DNA of 64,000 nt. Origin: Candidatus Rifleibacteriota bacterium. Its GTDB lineage: Bacteria > Muiribacteriota > Ozemobacteria > Ozemobacterales > Ozemobacteraceae. The notes below the pieces were generated by a model. That model did no database searches, was not told the DNA's origin, and worked only from the letters and a program-made list of their open reading frames with translations. The stretch covers positions 124,001-188,000 of the forward strand of contig JAAYVD010000134.1 of the NCBI GenBank assembly GCA_012517355.1, in the 5' to 3' direction. Shown here in pieces: positions 1 to 7,771 of the stretch. Within the stretch, counting starts at the first letter, position 1. Every line of letters begins with the position of its first letter. The position numbers were made by a program, and so were the translations under genes.

Positions 1-165
1 GCAGGCGGCGGCCTCCGACAGGGTGACGCCGATGAAGACGACCCGCTTGAGCACCACGAACACCCCGAACAGCGCTCCCGCCGCGGCAATGGCCAGCCCC
101 ACCGGAAAGGCCGCCCCGTAGATGTCGAGGACGGTGGCGAGCATGCCGAAAAAGGATTCAGACAT
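1..165 (-). CDS. metal ABC transporter permease (ZnuB-like), 3' truncated by window edge
   Basis: Only the first 55 codons are present; the gene runs off the left edge. The protein begins MSESFFGMLATVLDIYGAAF and continues into two hydrophobic stretches with the motif VFVVLKRVVFIGVTLSEA, typical of the start of ABC-3 family (ZnuB/MntB/TroC) permeases, which move divalent metals across the inner membrane. A GGAGG box lies a few bases upstream of the ATG at 163-165. The start overlaps the end of the ATPase gene by 8 bp, so the two are translationally coupled, and the metal-binding protein gene comes before that. Assignment rests on this short N-terminus plus context. Confidence 0.8.
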   Translation of the reverse strand, partial: MSESFFGMLATVLDIYGAAFPVGLAIAAAGALFGVFVVLKRVVFIGVTLSEAAAC

Positions 166-859
166 GCGCCGCCTCCTCCCCCCGGGCCGAGGGAAGGTCC
201 TGCCAACGCATCACGGCAGCCCTTCCCCGGTGCACCCAGCAGACCTGCGAAGTCAGGTTCCGCACCAAATCAAGCCCGTGCTGCGCGAACAGCACGGTCT
301 TGCCGTCCCGCACCGCCAGGTCGTGCAGCAGACCGATCAGCTCGTTCTCGGAATCGGCATCGAGCATGGCGGTGGGCTCGTCCATGATCAGCACCTCCGC
401 CCCGGCCGCCAGGGCCCGGGCGATCAGCACCTTCTGCCGCATCCCGCCCGACAGTTCATGGAAGGCCTTGCCCCCGTGCGCCCCCAGGTTGAACCGCACC
501 AGCAGGCGGTCGACCTGCCGCCGGTCCTCCGTCGAGGGCCGCCGCCACCAGCCCAGCCGCGGGAACAGGCCCATCATGACGATGTCCCGCGCCACCACCG
601 GGAACAACAGGTCGATGCTCTGGTGCTGCGCCACGAAGCCGGGGGGGAGACGATCGAAGGGGGTGGTGATCGTCCCCGCCTCCGTCTCTTTCAGGCCGAG
701 GATCGCCCGCAACAGGGTGGTTTTGCCGGCCCCGTTGGGTCCCACGAAGGGCAGGAACGACCCTGGCGCGATCTCCAGGTCGACTTTTTCCAGGACGACA
801 TCCTGGCCGTAGGCCAGCGTGACGTCCCGGCACCGGATGATCGGTTCGGGTTCGGTCAT
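158..859 (-). CDS. metal ABC transporter ATP-binding protein (ZnuC-like)
   Basis: A 233-residue ABC ATPase that would power divalent-metal import at the inner membrane. Walker A GPNGAGKT is at residues 40-47, the signature LSGGMRQKV at about 136-144, Walker B VLIMDEP at 156-162, and a switch His in FAQHG near residue 199. Length and the LFPVVARDIVMMGLFPR segment match the ZnuC/MntB family. The start ATG (857-859) overlaps the stop of the solute-binding gene as ATGA, and its end overlaps the permease start, so all three subunits sit in one operon. Zinc is most likely, but Mn or Fe cannot be excluded from the ATPase. Confidence 0.9.
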   Translation of the reverse strand: MTEPEPIIRCRDVTLAYGQDVVLEKVDLEIAPGSFLPFVGPNGAGKTTLLRAILGLKETEAGTITTPFDRLPPGFVAQHQSIDLLFPVVARDIVMMGLFPRLGWWRRPSTEDRRQVDRLLVRFNLGAHGGKAFHELSGGMRQKVLIARALAAGAEVLIMDEPTAMLDADSENELIGLLHDLAVRDGKTVLFAQHGLDLVRNLTSQVCWVHRGRAAVMRWQDLPSARGEEAAHV

Positions 860-1989
860 GGCTGCCTTCCCGTGACCCCGGCTTCCCGGGCCATGGTCAC
901 CAGGCAATCGACCCAGTGGTCGACCAGCGAGAAGTAGTCGGGAACCTCCGGGGCTCCGCCCACGTAGTAGGGAACCATGCGGTACTTCGCCCCCACGGCC
1001 GTGGCAATCGTCCTGACCGTCTGCTCGTCGAAATAGCTCGCCGACAGGATGATCCGGATGCCCTCGCGGCGCATCCGGTCCTCGAGTTCGCGCGTGTGCT
1101 TGGGAGAGGGCGGGATGCCGGGCTTGGGCTCGATGGTGTCGGCACAGATCAGGCCGAAATCGTCGAACAGGTAGCCCCAGTTCTTGTGGTAGGTGACGAT
1201 CTGGACCCCGCGCAGGGGAAGCAGGGCGCCGGTCCAGCCACCCAGGCGGCCGAGCAGGGGCTTCCCTTCGAACTGGTTCTGTTCCAGGAAAGCGATCAGC
1301 TTCCCTTCCTCGTGCAACTGCACCAGGGTGTCCCCGCCCAGGATCTCGACCAGGTCGGCCCCGTACAGGCGCCGGAAGAACTCGGCCCGCACCCCGGCCA
1401 GCCGGGCCCGGATCTCCGCGGCGTGGGCGGGGTCGTTCTTCTCCAGCCCGATGGCGATGTTCCCGACGATGCGCAGCATGTTGAGCGGGCTGACGGTGAC
1501 ATGCGGGTTCCCGTAGATATGCAGCCCGCCCTCGCTGCGGGACAGGACGACCGGCACCTCCTTCATCCGCAGACCCTGGGCGGCAGCCACGTAGCCGACC
1601 GCCTCGCTGCGGATGCGCTGGTTGCCCGACTTGTCGACGGCCGAGGGCAACCACATCTCGAGGTCGAGGCCGGTGGCGATCAGCAGGTCGGCTTCCCGCA
1701 GCATCTGGACGAACGAGGGCTTGGGCCTGACGAAATGCGCATCCTGATCGCCTTGTACAATGTTCGAAACCTTGACATAGTCGCCGCCGAGGCGGCGCGC
1801 GAAGTCGGCGTAGTCGGGCAGGGTGGTGACCACCCGCAACGGCCGCACGGCCGCGGCGGCAGGCGCGGCGGCAGCCGTAGGGACAGCCGCGGGAGTGGCC
1901 GCCGGCTGGGCCGGGGAGGGGGCCGCGGCCAGGATCAGGAACAGAACGACGGCCAGGGCGGCCCCTGGCAGGGGAAGAGAACGGTTCAT
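856..1989 (-). CDS. periplasmic metal-binding protein of ABC transporter (ZnuA-like)
   Basis: A 377-residue cluster A-I metal-binding lipoprotein/ZnuA family protein. A signal peptide (residues 1-28, ending SPAQ) is followed by an Ala/Pro linker and the mature fold from VVTTLPDYADF. Candidate metal ligands are His85 (DAHFVRPKPS), His163 (NPHVTVSP), His268 (TYHKNWGYLF) and Asp321/Glu322 (SASYFDEQ), in the usual family order. The His-rich loop typical of many ZnuA proteins is absent. The start ATG at 1987-1989 lies 13 bp after the porin-like gene, and the stop overlaps the ATPase start. Likely substrate is Zn2+ or Mn2+. Confidence 0.88.
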   Translation of the reverse strand: MNRSLPLPGAALAVVLFLILAAAPSPAQPAATPAAVPTAAAAPAAAAVRPLRVVTTLPDYADFARRLGGDYVKVSNIVQGDQDAHFVRPKPSFVQMLREADLLIATGLDLEMWLPSAVDKSGNQRIRSEAVGYVAAAQGLRMKEVPVVLSRSEGGLHIYGNPHVTVSPLNMLRIVGNIAIGLEKNDPAHAAEIRARLAGVRAEFFRRLYGADLVEILGGDTLVQLHEEGKLIAFLEQNQFEGKPLLGRLGGWTGALLPLRGVQIVTYHKNWGYLFDDFGLICADTIEPKPGIPPSPKHTRELEDRMRREGIRIILSASYFDEQTVRTIATAVGAKYRMVPYYVGGAPEVPDYFSLVDHWVDCLVTMAREAGVTGRQP

Positions 1990-2002
1990 GGCCGGGCTCC
2001 TT

Positions 2003-3634
2003 TCAGTAGCGGTCGTGCAGGTGCGGGCCGGCGGCCCAGATACACTGCAGCGTGATGCGGCGGTCTTCCTGTTCCATGTGGTGACCCTTGCGCCAGTCGA
2101 ATTCCAGCCGGTAGCGCACCCATGGGCTCTGGTACCAGGTCCAGTAGGGGCTGATCTGGAACTCGAAGGGGTCGTGGCCGGGGGCCGCGTGCAGGGCGCC
2201 GGCATACAGGGCGGTCGGGGTGACCGCCGGAGCCCACGCCTTCTCGTCGGGGCGGTAGTAATCGAGGCGGACGCCGGTTTCCAGCGTGCGGTTCAGCTTC
2301 CACTGGAAGTTGGTATAGGCGCCCCAGGCCCGGGTGGAATCCCGGTTGCCGGCGGCCGTCACCAGGTCTCGGGCCAGGAAGTAGCCCTCGGTCCGCCACT
2401 GGAAGTTGCGATACCGCATCCGGTCGGTGGGTTCCCACAGCCGGGTGAAATCGAGGCCCAGGGCGAAGGTCGGGCAGCTCTCGTCGCGGACCGTGGCGGT
2501 GGGGGCCGCCCCGACCGTCCAGCGGTCGTTGAGTCCGGCCAGCCCGCTCAACCCCCATTCGAAGTAGGTGCTGGCATCGAGGTCCCGGAACTGCTTGTAG
2601 CGGAGCAGCAGCATCGGCACCCCCCGCGAGTTCTGCGCGAACAGCGCCCCGTTGTTCGCGTGGGTGAGCTGGGCGGTCAGCTCGCGGCCGCTCCCCGCCG
2701 CCGCCGGCAGCTGCCAGTCGAACGAGACCCCGATCTGGTTGAGCGGCCCACCGAACAGGCGCCGCAGGGCCAGCGGAAAGTCGACCTGGTCGAGGGCGTG
2801 CTGGTGCCACCGGGCCACGGTGCCGAACGGCTGGTGGAATTTGCCCAGCGTCAGGTTGAGGTCGGGCGAGAACCCGACCCGTGTGATGTAGGCCTCGCCC
2901 AGCTGGGTGCCGTTCTCGAGGATGGGGAACGACGATTTGAAACGCGTCTGCGGGTCGAGGTAGCACTCGGCATGCACCCCCAACGATCGGAAGGTGCCCC
3001 GGCCGTTCTCCCGCACGTTGTCCTGCGACCGGCCCTGGGCGATCACGTCGCCCGTCAGGCTGATCTCGGGGTTGAGCGCCTGCAAGGCCAGTTCGCCCGC
3101 CTTGAAGGTCACCGTGCGGGCGTCGGGCCCGGAGGCCACCCCCGTCGTCCCGTCTCCGACGGGGACGGCGGCCGGTTGCGCCAGGGCCCCCGCCGCCGCC
3201 CGCCGCAGGCGGGCCTTCTCATCGTCGGGACCGGCGGCGGCCACCGCGATCGGGACAGTGCCGGTGCCGGTGGCTCCCGCCATCGACAACCGCGCCACCG
3301 TCTCTTCGAGCCGGGTGATCTTCGCCTCGTAGCGGTCCCGCATCTCGGTCATTTCGGTCCGCATCGTGGCCAGCTCCGCCCGCAGGGCGGCCAGGTCGGC
3401 CGCGCCGACGTCGCCTGCCCGGGCCTCCCCACCCATCCAGGAAACCAGCATCAGCACCACGGCCAGGACCGCCAGGGCCTGGCGGCCAGGGCCCCCGGCG
3501 CGGGCCAGGGTGGCCGGGCCCCGTGGGCCGGGCCGTTCGGGGCCGGCGGCGGCCATTGGCTTCAGCAGGGCTTGAACAGACGTTGCGGCCATCTTCTTGG
3601 GCCGATGCTTTCCGTGAGGAACCAGGTTTGACAC
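2003..3634 (-). CDS. outer-membrane porin-like beta-barrel protein with N-terminal coiled coil
   Basis: A 543-residue exported protein. The start is the GTG at 3632-3634 because a perfect GGAGG sits 5 bases upstream. A long N-region precedes a hydrophobic export segment (about residues 52-72, ending GGEARAG). A predicted coiled coil follows (about 75-115, LAALRAELATMRTEMTEM), as in trimeric or phosphate-selective-type porins. The remainder is rich in alternating aromatic/polar strands (TYFEWGLSGLAGL, VRYRLEFDWRKGHH) and includes FHQPFG, as in porin-like metal-inducible barrels. It lies 13 bp upstream of the metal-binding protein gene, so it probably admits the metal through the outer membrane. 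Specific family not identified with certainty. Confidence 0.7.
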   Translation of the reverse strand: MSNLVPHGKHRPKKMAATSVQALLKPMAAAGPERPGPRGPATLARAGGPGRQALAVLAVVLMLVSWMGGEARAGDVGAADLAALRAELATMRTEMTEMRDRYEAKITRLEETVARLSMAGATGTGTVPIAVAAAGPDDEKARLRRAAAGALAQPAAVPVGDGTTGVASGPDARTVTFKAGELALQALNPEISLTGDVIAQGRSQDNVRENGRGTFRSLGVHAECYLDPQTRFKSSFPILENGTQLGEAYITRVGFSPDLNLTLGKFHQPFGTVARWHQHALDQVDFPLALRRLFGGPLNQIGVSFDWQLPAAAGSGRELTAQLTHANNGALFAQNSRGVPMLLLRYKQFRDLDASTYFEWGLSGLAGLNDRWTVGAAPTATVRDESCPTFALGLDFTRLWEPTDRMRYRNFQWRTEGYFLARDLVTAAGNRDSTRAWGAYTNFQWKLNRTLETGVRLDYYRPDEKAWAPAVTPTALYAGALHAAPGHDPFEFQISPYWTWYQSPWVRYRLEFDWRKGHHMEQEDRRITLQCIWAAGPHLHDRY

Positions 3635-3645
3635 ATCATCCTCCG

Positions 3646-3684
3646 CATGTCACATGACGAACGGGGTTGGCGTTGGCCAACACC
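3646..3684. promoter_or_regulatory. two palindromes upstream of the metal-uptake operon, candidate operators
   Basis: Two dyads lie just upstream of the GTG start of the porin/metal operon: CATGTCACATG (3646-3656) and the 16-bp GGCGTTGGCCAACACC (3669-3684), which is palindromic except for one base pair. They are positioned where a metal-responsive repressor could act. Neither matches the AT-rich Zur/Fur consensus, so the regulator is unknown. Confidence 0.3.
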
Positions 3685-3804
3685 GGATGCCGGAAACGAC
3701 AGATCCGTGCCACCGGCCAGGGGAAGCGGGCGCCATTCGGGCTCAATCGCCTGCCGGCGCGGGTTTTCCCCGCACCGTGGGTTCAGGGCCGTTCCCTCTG
3801 GGCG

Positions 3805-4251
3805 TCAGACAAGCGGAGGAGGTCCGCGGGGTAGCCTCGTCCCTTTGATGGGCTGTTCTTCAGGCAGTACGGGGACCGGGGCCGGCTCCCTGGCCAGAGG
3901 GGGCAGGGGAGCCGTTCCGATCACCGCCCGGGCCAGCATGCTCCGCAGGGCATCGGCCCAGGAACAGACGAAACACGAGGCATCCGGGCAGGCCCCGACT
4001 TCCCGGCCTTCGCGCCAGGCCTTCGGCCGATCCCGGGCCGGGCCGTCGCCACCATGCCCCCTCCAGCCTGGGTCAACCGTTCCGGCAACATGGATGTGCT
4101 CTCCGGCGGGACAGGCTTTCCACCAGGGGTTGAGGTGAAACGGATCGGAAACCCCCGGCCACACCTGGTGCCACAGGGTGACGCCGGGGAGGGCGAACTG
4201 GACCAGGAGAACCAGCCGCCCGAGCTGCCGCCACCATCCTGATTGGCGCAT
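3805..4251 (-). CDS. hypothetical small membrane/exported protein with CxxxxCxxC motif
   Basis: A 148-residue protein starting MRQSGWWRQLGRLVLL with one hydrophobic segment (about residues 9-27). A His/Trp-bearing region follows, then CPDASCFVC near residue 95, and a proline-rich tail. The hydrophobic start plus late Cys motif vaguely resembles small DUF2946-type proteins, which is only a guess. The ATG (4249-4251) overlaps the stop of the DUF89 gene by one base (TGATG), so it is probably translated with it. Function unknown. Confidence 0.5.
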   Translation of the reverse strand: MRQSGWWRQLGRLVLLVQFALPGVTLWHQVWPGVSDPFHLNPWWKACPAGEHIHVAGTVDPGWRGHGGDGPARDRPKAWREGREVGACPDASCFVCSWADALRSMLARAVIGTAPLPPLAREPAPVPVLPEEQPIKGTRLPRGPPPLV

Positions 4252-5336
4252 CAGCCATCCTCCCCGGTCGACGGGATCGCGGGACTGGACATTCGGGAAG
4301 CGGATCCTTCGACGGTGGACTCCCCACCCTTCGAAACGACGGGCCGTGGTCCTTCGGCGGACCGGGCCGGATCGTCGGAAAGGGCACGGGATGGGCCGGT
4401 TCGCCGGGCCGGATCCTCGCTCTCCGCGGCACCCGTGTCGGCGGTTCGGCCTCCCGTTCCCGGCCCTGCCAGGCGAAGGACGGCCGCGCCGGTTTCCACG
4501 TCCAGGCCGGCGGCGACCGCGGGGCACTTGGCGGTCAGCAGGAAGAACAGCCCCGCATGGGGCACTGCCCCGAGCGTTTCCCAGTTTCCCTGCCCCTTGG
4601 CGATGACGACATCCGCCTGCCGGAATGCCTCGCGGGCGCCCGGGGAGACGGCGGCGGGCGGAAACCCGGGGATCCGGGCGCCCGAATCGGCGATCGACCA
4701 CCGCGCGGGAAGGCCCGAGGCAACGGCATCCTCCCGGATGGCATCGTTCAGCACCGGCCCGCCCCTGACCATCACCGTGATGGGCAGGCCCGGCCGGGCT
4801 CGCTCGATAACCTCGAGGAGCAGGCGGTCGGCCACCAGTTCGCCCGCGTTGTCGGCGAGCAGCAGCAGGCGGCCGGCCTTCGCCAGCAGGTCGCGCAGAG
4901 GCTCGAGATCGACCACCCCGAACGGCTGGCGCAGGGCGAAGTCCATCCGCTGGCGGATGGCGGCCAGGTCGAGCGAGCCCGTCGGACCGCAGTCGATGAG
5001 GTTGCCGGCGGCCGACAGGCGCAGGGCCCAGGCCAGCGGGTCGGGATGGGAGAGGGCTTTGGCCTCCCAACGGGGCCACAGGGCAAGCGCCGCCTCGGTG
5101 GAGGCCTGCTTGATCGCGCGATAGGGGTCGTCGTTGCCGGACAGGCGCCGCATGAATTCCTGGGTCTCGGCGGCGATTTCCGGCGGTGAGACATCCCAGG
5201 ACCGGCCGGCCAGATGCGCAAGGGTCTGGCGGATCAGCCCCTCCCGCACCTCGCGGGTAAGGTCGAGGAACCGGCCGGCCTCGACGGCCTGCCGGCACAG
5301 GCAGACCAGGCAATCGGGCAGGTCACGGATCAGCAT
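4251..5336 (-). CDS. DUF89/ARMT1-like damage-control phosphatase family protein
   Basis: A 361-residue protein of the DUF89 family, metal-dependent phosphatases thought to remove harmful phosphometabolites. Family marks are the N-terminal Cys cluster CLVCLC (Cys9/12/14), AGNLIDCG near residue 113, the DNAGE motif near residue 162 (metal-site Asp/Asn) and GQGNWE near residue 249. Residues after about 290 form a low-complexity Asp/Ala/Pro/Arg-rich tail with an imperfect internal duplication (EDPARRTGPSR, DDPARSAEGP), beyond the usual family length. Genes on both sides are on the same strand. The natural substrate cannot be told from sequence. Confidence 0.82.
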   Translation of the reverse strand: MLIRDLPDCLVCLCRQAVEAGRFLDLTREVREGLIRQTLAHLAGRSWDVSPPEIAAETQEFMRRLSGNDDPYRAIKQASTEAALALWPRWEAKALSHPDPLAWALRLSAAGNLIDCGPTGSLDLAAIRQRMDFALRQPFGVVDLEPLRDLLAKAGRLLLLADNAGELVADRLLLEVIERARPGLPITVMVRGGPVLNDAIREDAVASGLPARWSIADSGARIPGFPPAAVSPGAREAFRQADVVIAKGQGNWETLGAVPHAGLFFLLTAKCPAVAAGLDVETGAAVLRLAGPGTGGRTADTGAAESEDPARRTGPSRALSDDPARSAEGPRPVVSKGGESTVEGSASRMSSPAIPSTGEDG

Positions 5337-5472
5337 GGGTCACGCCCTTCCCGGCGGTGGTGGGCCAAAGAGGCAGGACAGAACGGGCGCGGCAGGGGGC
5401 CCGCCCATGCCGTCGCGCCACGGGTTGCGGCCTCCTGCTCCTGTCTGGCACGCCCGGTTCCGCCGGTCAGAG

Positions 5473-6402
5473 CTACTCCTGGACCGTGCCGGACGCTGGA
5501 CCGGCCGCGGGCACCCGGTCCCGTTCCAGCATCCCGATCAGCGGTTCCACGGCGTGGACGAAGGCCTTGGCCGCCGGCCGTTCGGCGAACTTCTGCACGT
5601 AGGGAACGCCCTGGTCGCCCGCGTTGACCAGCTCGGGATCGATGGGAATGCGGCCCAGGTAGGGAACGCCCATATCGGCGGCCATGGCTTCCCCGCCGCC
5701 AGTGCGGAAGATATCGGTGGTCTTCTGGCAATGCGGGCAGACGAACCCGGCCATGTTTTCGATCACGCCGAGGACGGGCAGGTCGAGCTTGTGGCAGAAG
5801 CTGATCGAGCGCCGCACGTCGGCGGTGGCCACCTGCTGCGGGGTGGTCACGATGACCGCCCCATCGGCATCTCCGACCTTCTGGACGATGCTGAGGGGTT
5901 CATCACCGGTGCCGGGCGGGCAATCGACGATCAGGGCATCGAGCGGACCCCAGTCCACGTCAGCCAACAACTGCTCGATGACGCCAGCCTTCATCGGCCC
6001 GCGCCAGATGACCGCCTCGTCCTCGCCCTGCAGCAGGAAGGCGATCGACATCACGCTGACCTGCGAGGTCAGGGCCACCGGCTGGATCAGCCCTTCCCGG
6101 GTGGTGCGGGCCTGCGCCCGGGTGAGCCCGAGCAGGGTGGGCACCGACGGGCCATGGAGGTCGATGTCGAGCAGGCCCGCGCGGAATCCGTTCATCCCGA
6201 GGGTCAGCGCCAGGTTCGCGGCGACGGTGCTCTTCCCGACCCCACCCTTGCCGGACAGGACGAAGAACTTGTGCTTGATCCGGCACAGGTTGCCTTGCAG
6301 GCGTTGCCGGCGGGCGAAATCCTCGACCGACTCGTCGTGCTGACGGGTTTTTGCCGAACAGGTGGGATCGGAACAGGTATTGCAGGTGGTGTTCGAGGCC
6401 AT
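5473..6402 (-). CDS. Mrp/NBP35-family Fe-S cluster carrier ATPase
   Basis: A 309-residue P-loop ATPase of the Mrp/ApbC/NBP35 family, a cytosolic scaffold or carrier for Fe-S clusters. The deviant Walker A GKGGVGKST is at about residues 51-59. The switch region has GLLDIDLHGPSVP and DCPPGTGDEP, and the C-terminal CPHC motif (in ENMAGFVCPHC) is the bridging cluster ligand pair. N-terminal Cys7, Cys10 and Cys15 resemble the extra cluster site of the NBP35 branch. AAGGAG lies 8 bases before the ATG. A NifX-type gene in the same strand block supports a metallocluster role. Confidence 0.92.
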   Translation of the reverse strand: MASNTTCNTCSDPTCSAKTRQHDESVEDFARRQRLQGNLCRIKHKFFVLSGKGGVGKSTVAANLALTLGMNGFRAGLLDIDLHGPSVPTLLGLTRAQARTTREGLIQPVALTSQVSVMSIAFLLQGEDEAVIWRGPMKAGVIEQLLADVDWGPLDALIVDCPPGTGDEPLSIVQKVGDADGAVIVTTPQQVATADVRRSISFCHKLDLPVLGVIENMAGFVCPHCQKTTDIFRTGGGEAMAADMGVPYLGRIPIDPELVNAGDQGVPYVQKFAERPAAKAFVHAVEPLIGMLERDRVPAAGPASGTVQE

Positions 6403-6459
6403 GGGTGTGACTCCTTCGCGGGGGAATGGGCAAGGGGATGCCTGGCGGAAACGACGCTG

Positions 6460-6508
6460 AAAAAAGGGGACCCAGGCCGGGAAGGCGGAGTCCCGCCTCC
6501 CCGGCCTG
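6460..6508 (-). terminator. intrinsic terminator after the peroxiredoxin gene
   Basis: In the minus-strand transcript a long GC hairpin (CAGGCCGGG ... CCCGGCCTG arms at 6473-6481/6500-6508, with an inner GGCGG/CCGCC pairing) begins 5 bases after the peroxiredoxin stop. It is followed downstream by a run of six U (6460-6465). It separates the peroxiredoxin from the Mrp gene. Confidence 0.65.
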
Positions 6509-6512
6509 ACGC

Positions 6513-7229
6513 CTACTTTTTCTTCAGAATGGCCTTCATGACAGTCTCTTTGTCGAGCTTTTTGGTGCAGAAATACCAGTCATGGCAGGTCATGTCCTTC
6601 GGCGATTCCACCCGTTCCTTGGCCACGCCACAGGATCCGGCGGGGGGAACGATCACGTCGTCGCCCGGCCGCCAGTCGGCGGGGGTGGCCACCTGGAAGG
6701 CGTCTGCCGTCTGCAGGGCGATCACGACGCGGTACAGCTCGTCGAAATTGCGGCCAAGGCTCGCCGGATAGTAGATGATGGTGCGGATGATGCCCTTGGG
6801 ATCGATGACGAAGACGGCACGCACCGCCTTGGTGGCGCTTTCGGTCTGGATCATCCCGTATTTGCGGGCGACGTCCATCGTGATGTCCTCGATCAGGGGG
6901 AACTTCACCTCGACGTTCTTCATCCCCTTGTAATCGATCTTCTCCTTCAGGGCCCGCAGCCAGGCGATGTGGCTGAACAGGCCGTCGATCGACAGGCCGA
7001 CCAGCTTGCAGTTCGCCTCGTTGAACTTGCCCTCGAGCGTGGCGAAGGTCATGAACTCCGAGGTGCAGACCGGAGTGAAGTCGGCCGGATGGCTGAACAG
7101 GATGACCCAGCTGCCCTGGTACTGGGCGGGAAAATCGATCGGCCCCTGGGTGGTGACCGCCTTGAACGCGGGAGCGGGCTGCCCGATCGTGGGCATGGGA
7201 TACACGGGGTTGGTGGGGGTGATGTCCAT
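6513..7229 (-). CDS. peroxiredoxin (Prx6/AhpC-TSA family)
   Basis: A 238-residue thiol peroxidase that reduces H2O2 and organic peroxides in the cytosol. The peroxidatic Cys55 lies in HPADFTPVCTSEF. The length, the long C-terminal arm with DWRPGDDVIVPP, and further Cys residues in GSCG and CHDWYFC fit the Prx6-like archaeal/bacterial type with an extended C-terminus. A good ribosome site (AAAGGAG) precedes the ATG at 7227-7229. An intrinsic terminator lies just after the stop. Neighbouring Fe-S and sulfur genes suggest oxidative protection of sulfur metabolism, which is inference. Confidence 0.93.
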   Translation of the reverse strand: MDITPTNPVYPMPTIGQPAPAFKAVTTQGPIDFPAQYQGSWVILFSHPADFTPVCTSEFMTFATLEGKFNEANCKLVGLSIDGLFSHIAWLRALKEKIDYKGMKNVEVKFPLIEDITMDVARKYGMIQTESATKAVRAVFVIDPKGIIRTIIYYPASLGRNFDELYRVVIALQTADAFQVATPADWRPGDDVIVPPAGSCGVAKERVESPKDMTCHDWYFCTKKLDKETVMKAILKKK

Positions 7230-7344
7230 GGAATGTTCTCCTTTCGATGATGGTTGATGGTTCCGGCGTTGGCTTCACTCCCGTAGACCTGGGAAGCAGG
7301 CCGCCGGAAGCGATCCTGTGGCGAACGGGTTTGCTTTGGCGTCG

Positions 7345-7752
7345 TCAGCGTTTTCCCGACGGGTGATGCTGATGGCCATGATCTGCCCCGTGCCCGTCGC
7401 AGACGTGGTCGGGGCCGTGATCGCAGGTGTTGTCACCGCCGGTCAGGCGGCCGGCGAGGAACTCCTTGACCAGCTCGGCGGGGGGAAGACTCGGCGCCCC
7501 CAGGACGACCCGCACCCCGGCCTGTTCCAGCATCTGCTGGGCACGCACGCCCATACCGCCCACGATGGCGACGGTGGTCTTGTTGCTGACGAGCCAGCCC
7601 GGCAACACTCCGGGCTCGTGCGCCGGCGGGTTCTCCCGGCGCTCCTTCACCACCTTTTTGGTGGCGTCGTCGACCTCGACGAAGGCGAACTCCTCACAAT
7701 GCCCGAAGTGGGCGGACAGGACCTTGTTGGCGAGAGGGATGGCGATGATCAC
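7345..7752 (-). CDS. NifX/NifB-type Fe-Mo cofactor-binding domain protein with His-rich tail
   Basis: A 135-residue protein with the dinitrogenase iron-molybdenum cofactor biosynthesis domain (MTH1175/NafY type). It begins MIIAIPLANKVLSAHFGHCE, has the GGMGVRAQQMLEQAGVRVV segment, and ends in a metal-binding tail (CDHGPDHVCDGHGADHGHQH). The start is GTG at 7750-7752 with AAGGAG 7 bases upstream. Stand-alone members are common in anaerobes beside Mrp-type ATPases and probably bind Fe-S or Fe-Mo-like clusters. No nitrogenase genes are visible, so a nitrogen-fixation role is not implied. Confidence 0.85.
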   Translation of the reverse strand: MIIAIPLANKVLSAHFGHCEEFAFVEVDDATKKVVKERRENPPAHEPGVLPGWLVSNKTTVAIVGGMGVRAQQMLEQAGVRVVLGAPSLPPAELVKEFLAGRLTGGDNTCDHGPDHVCDGHGADHGHQHHPSGKR

Positions 7753-7771
7753 GGGAAGACTCCTTTCGATG

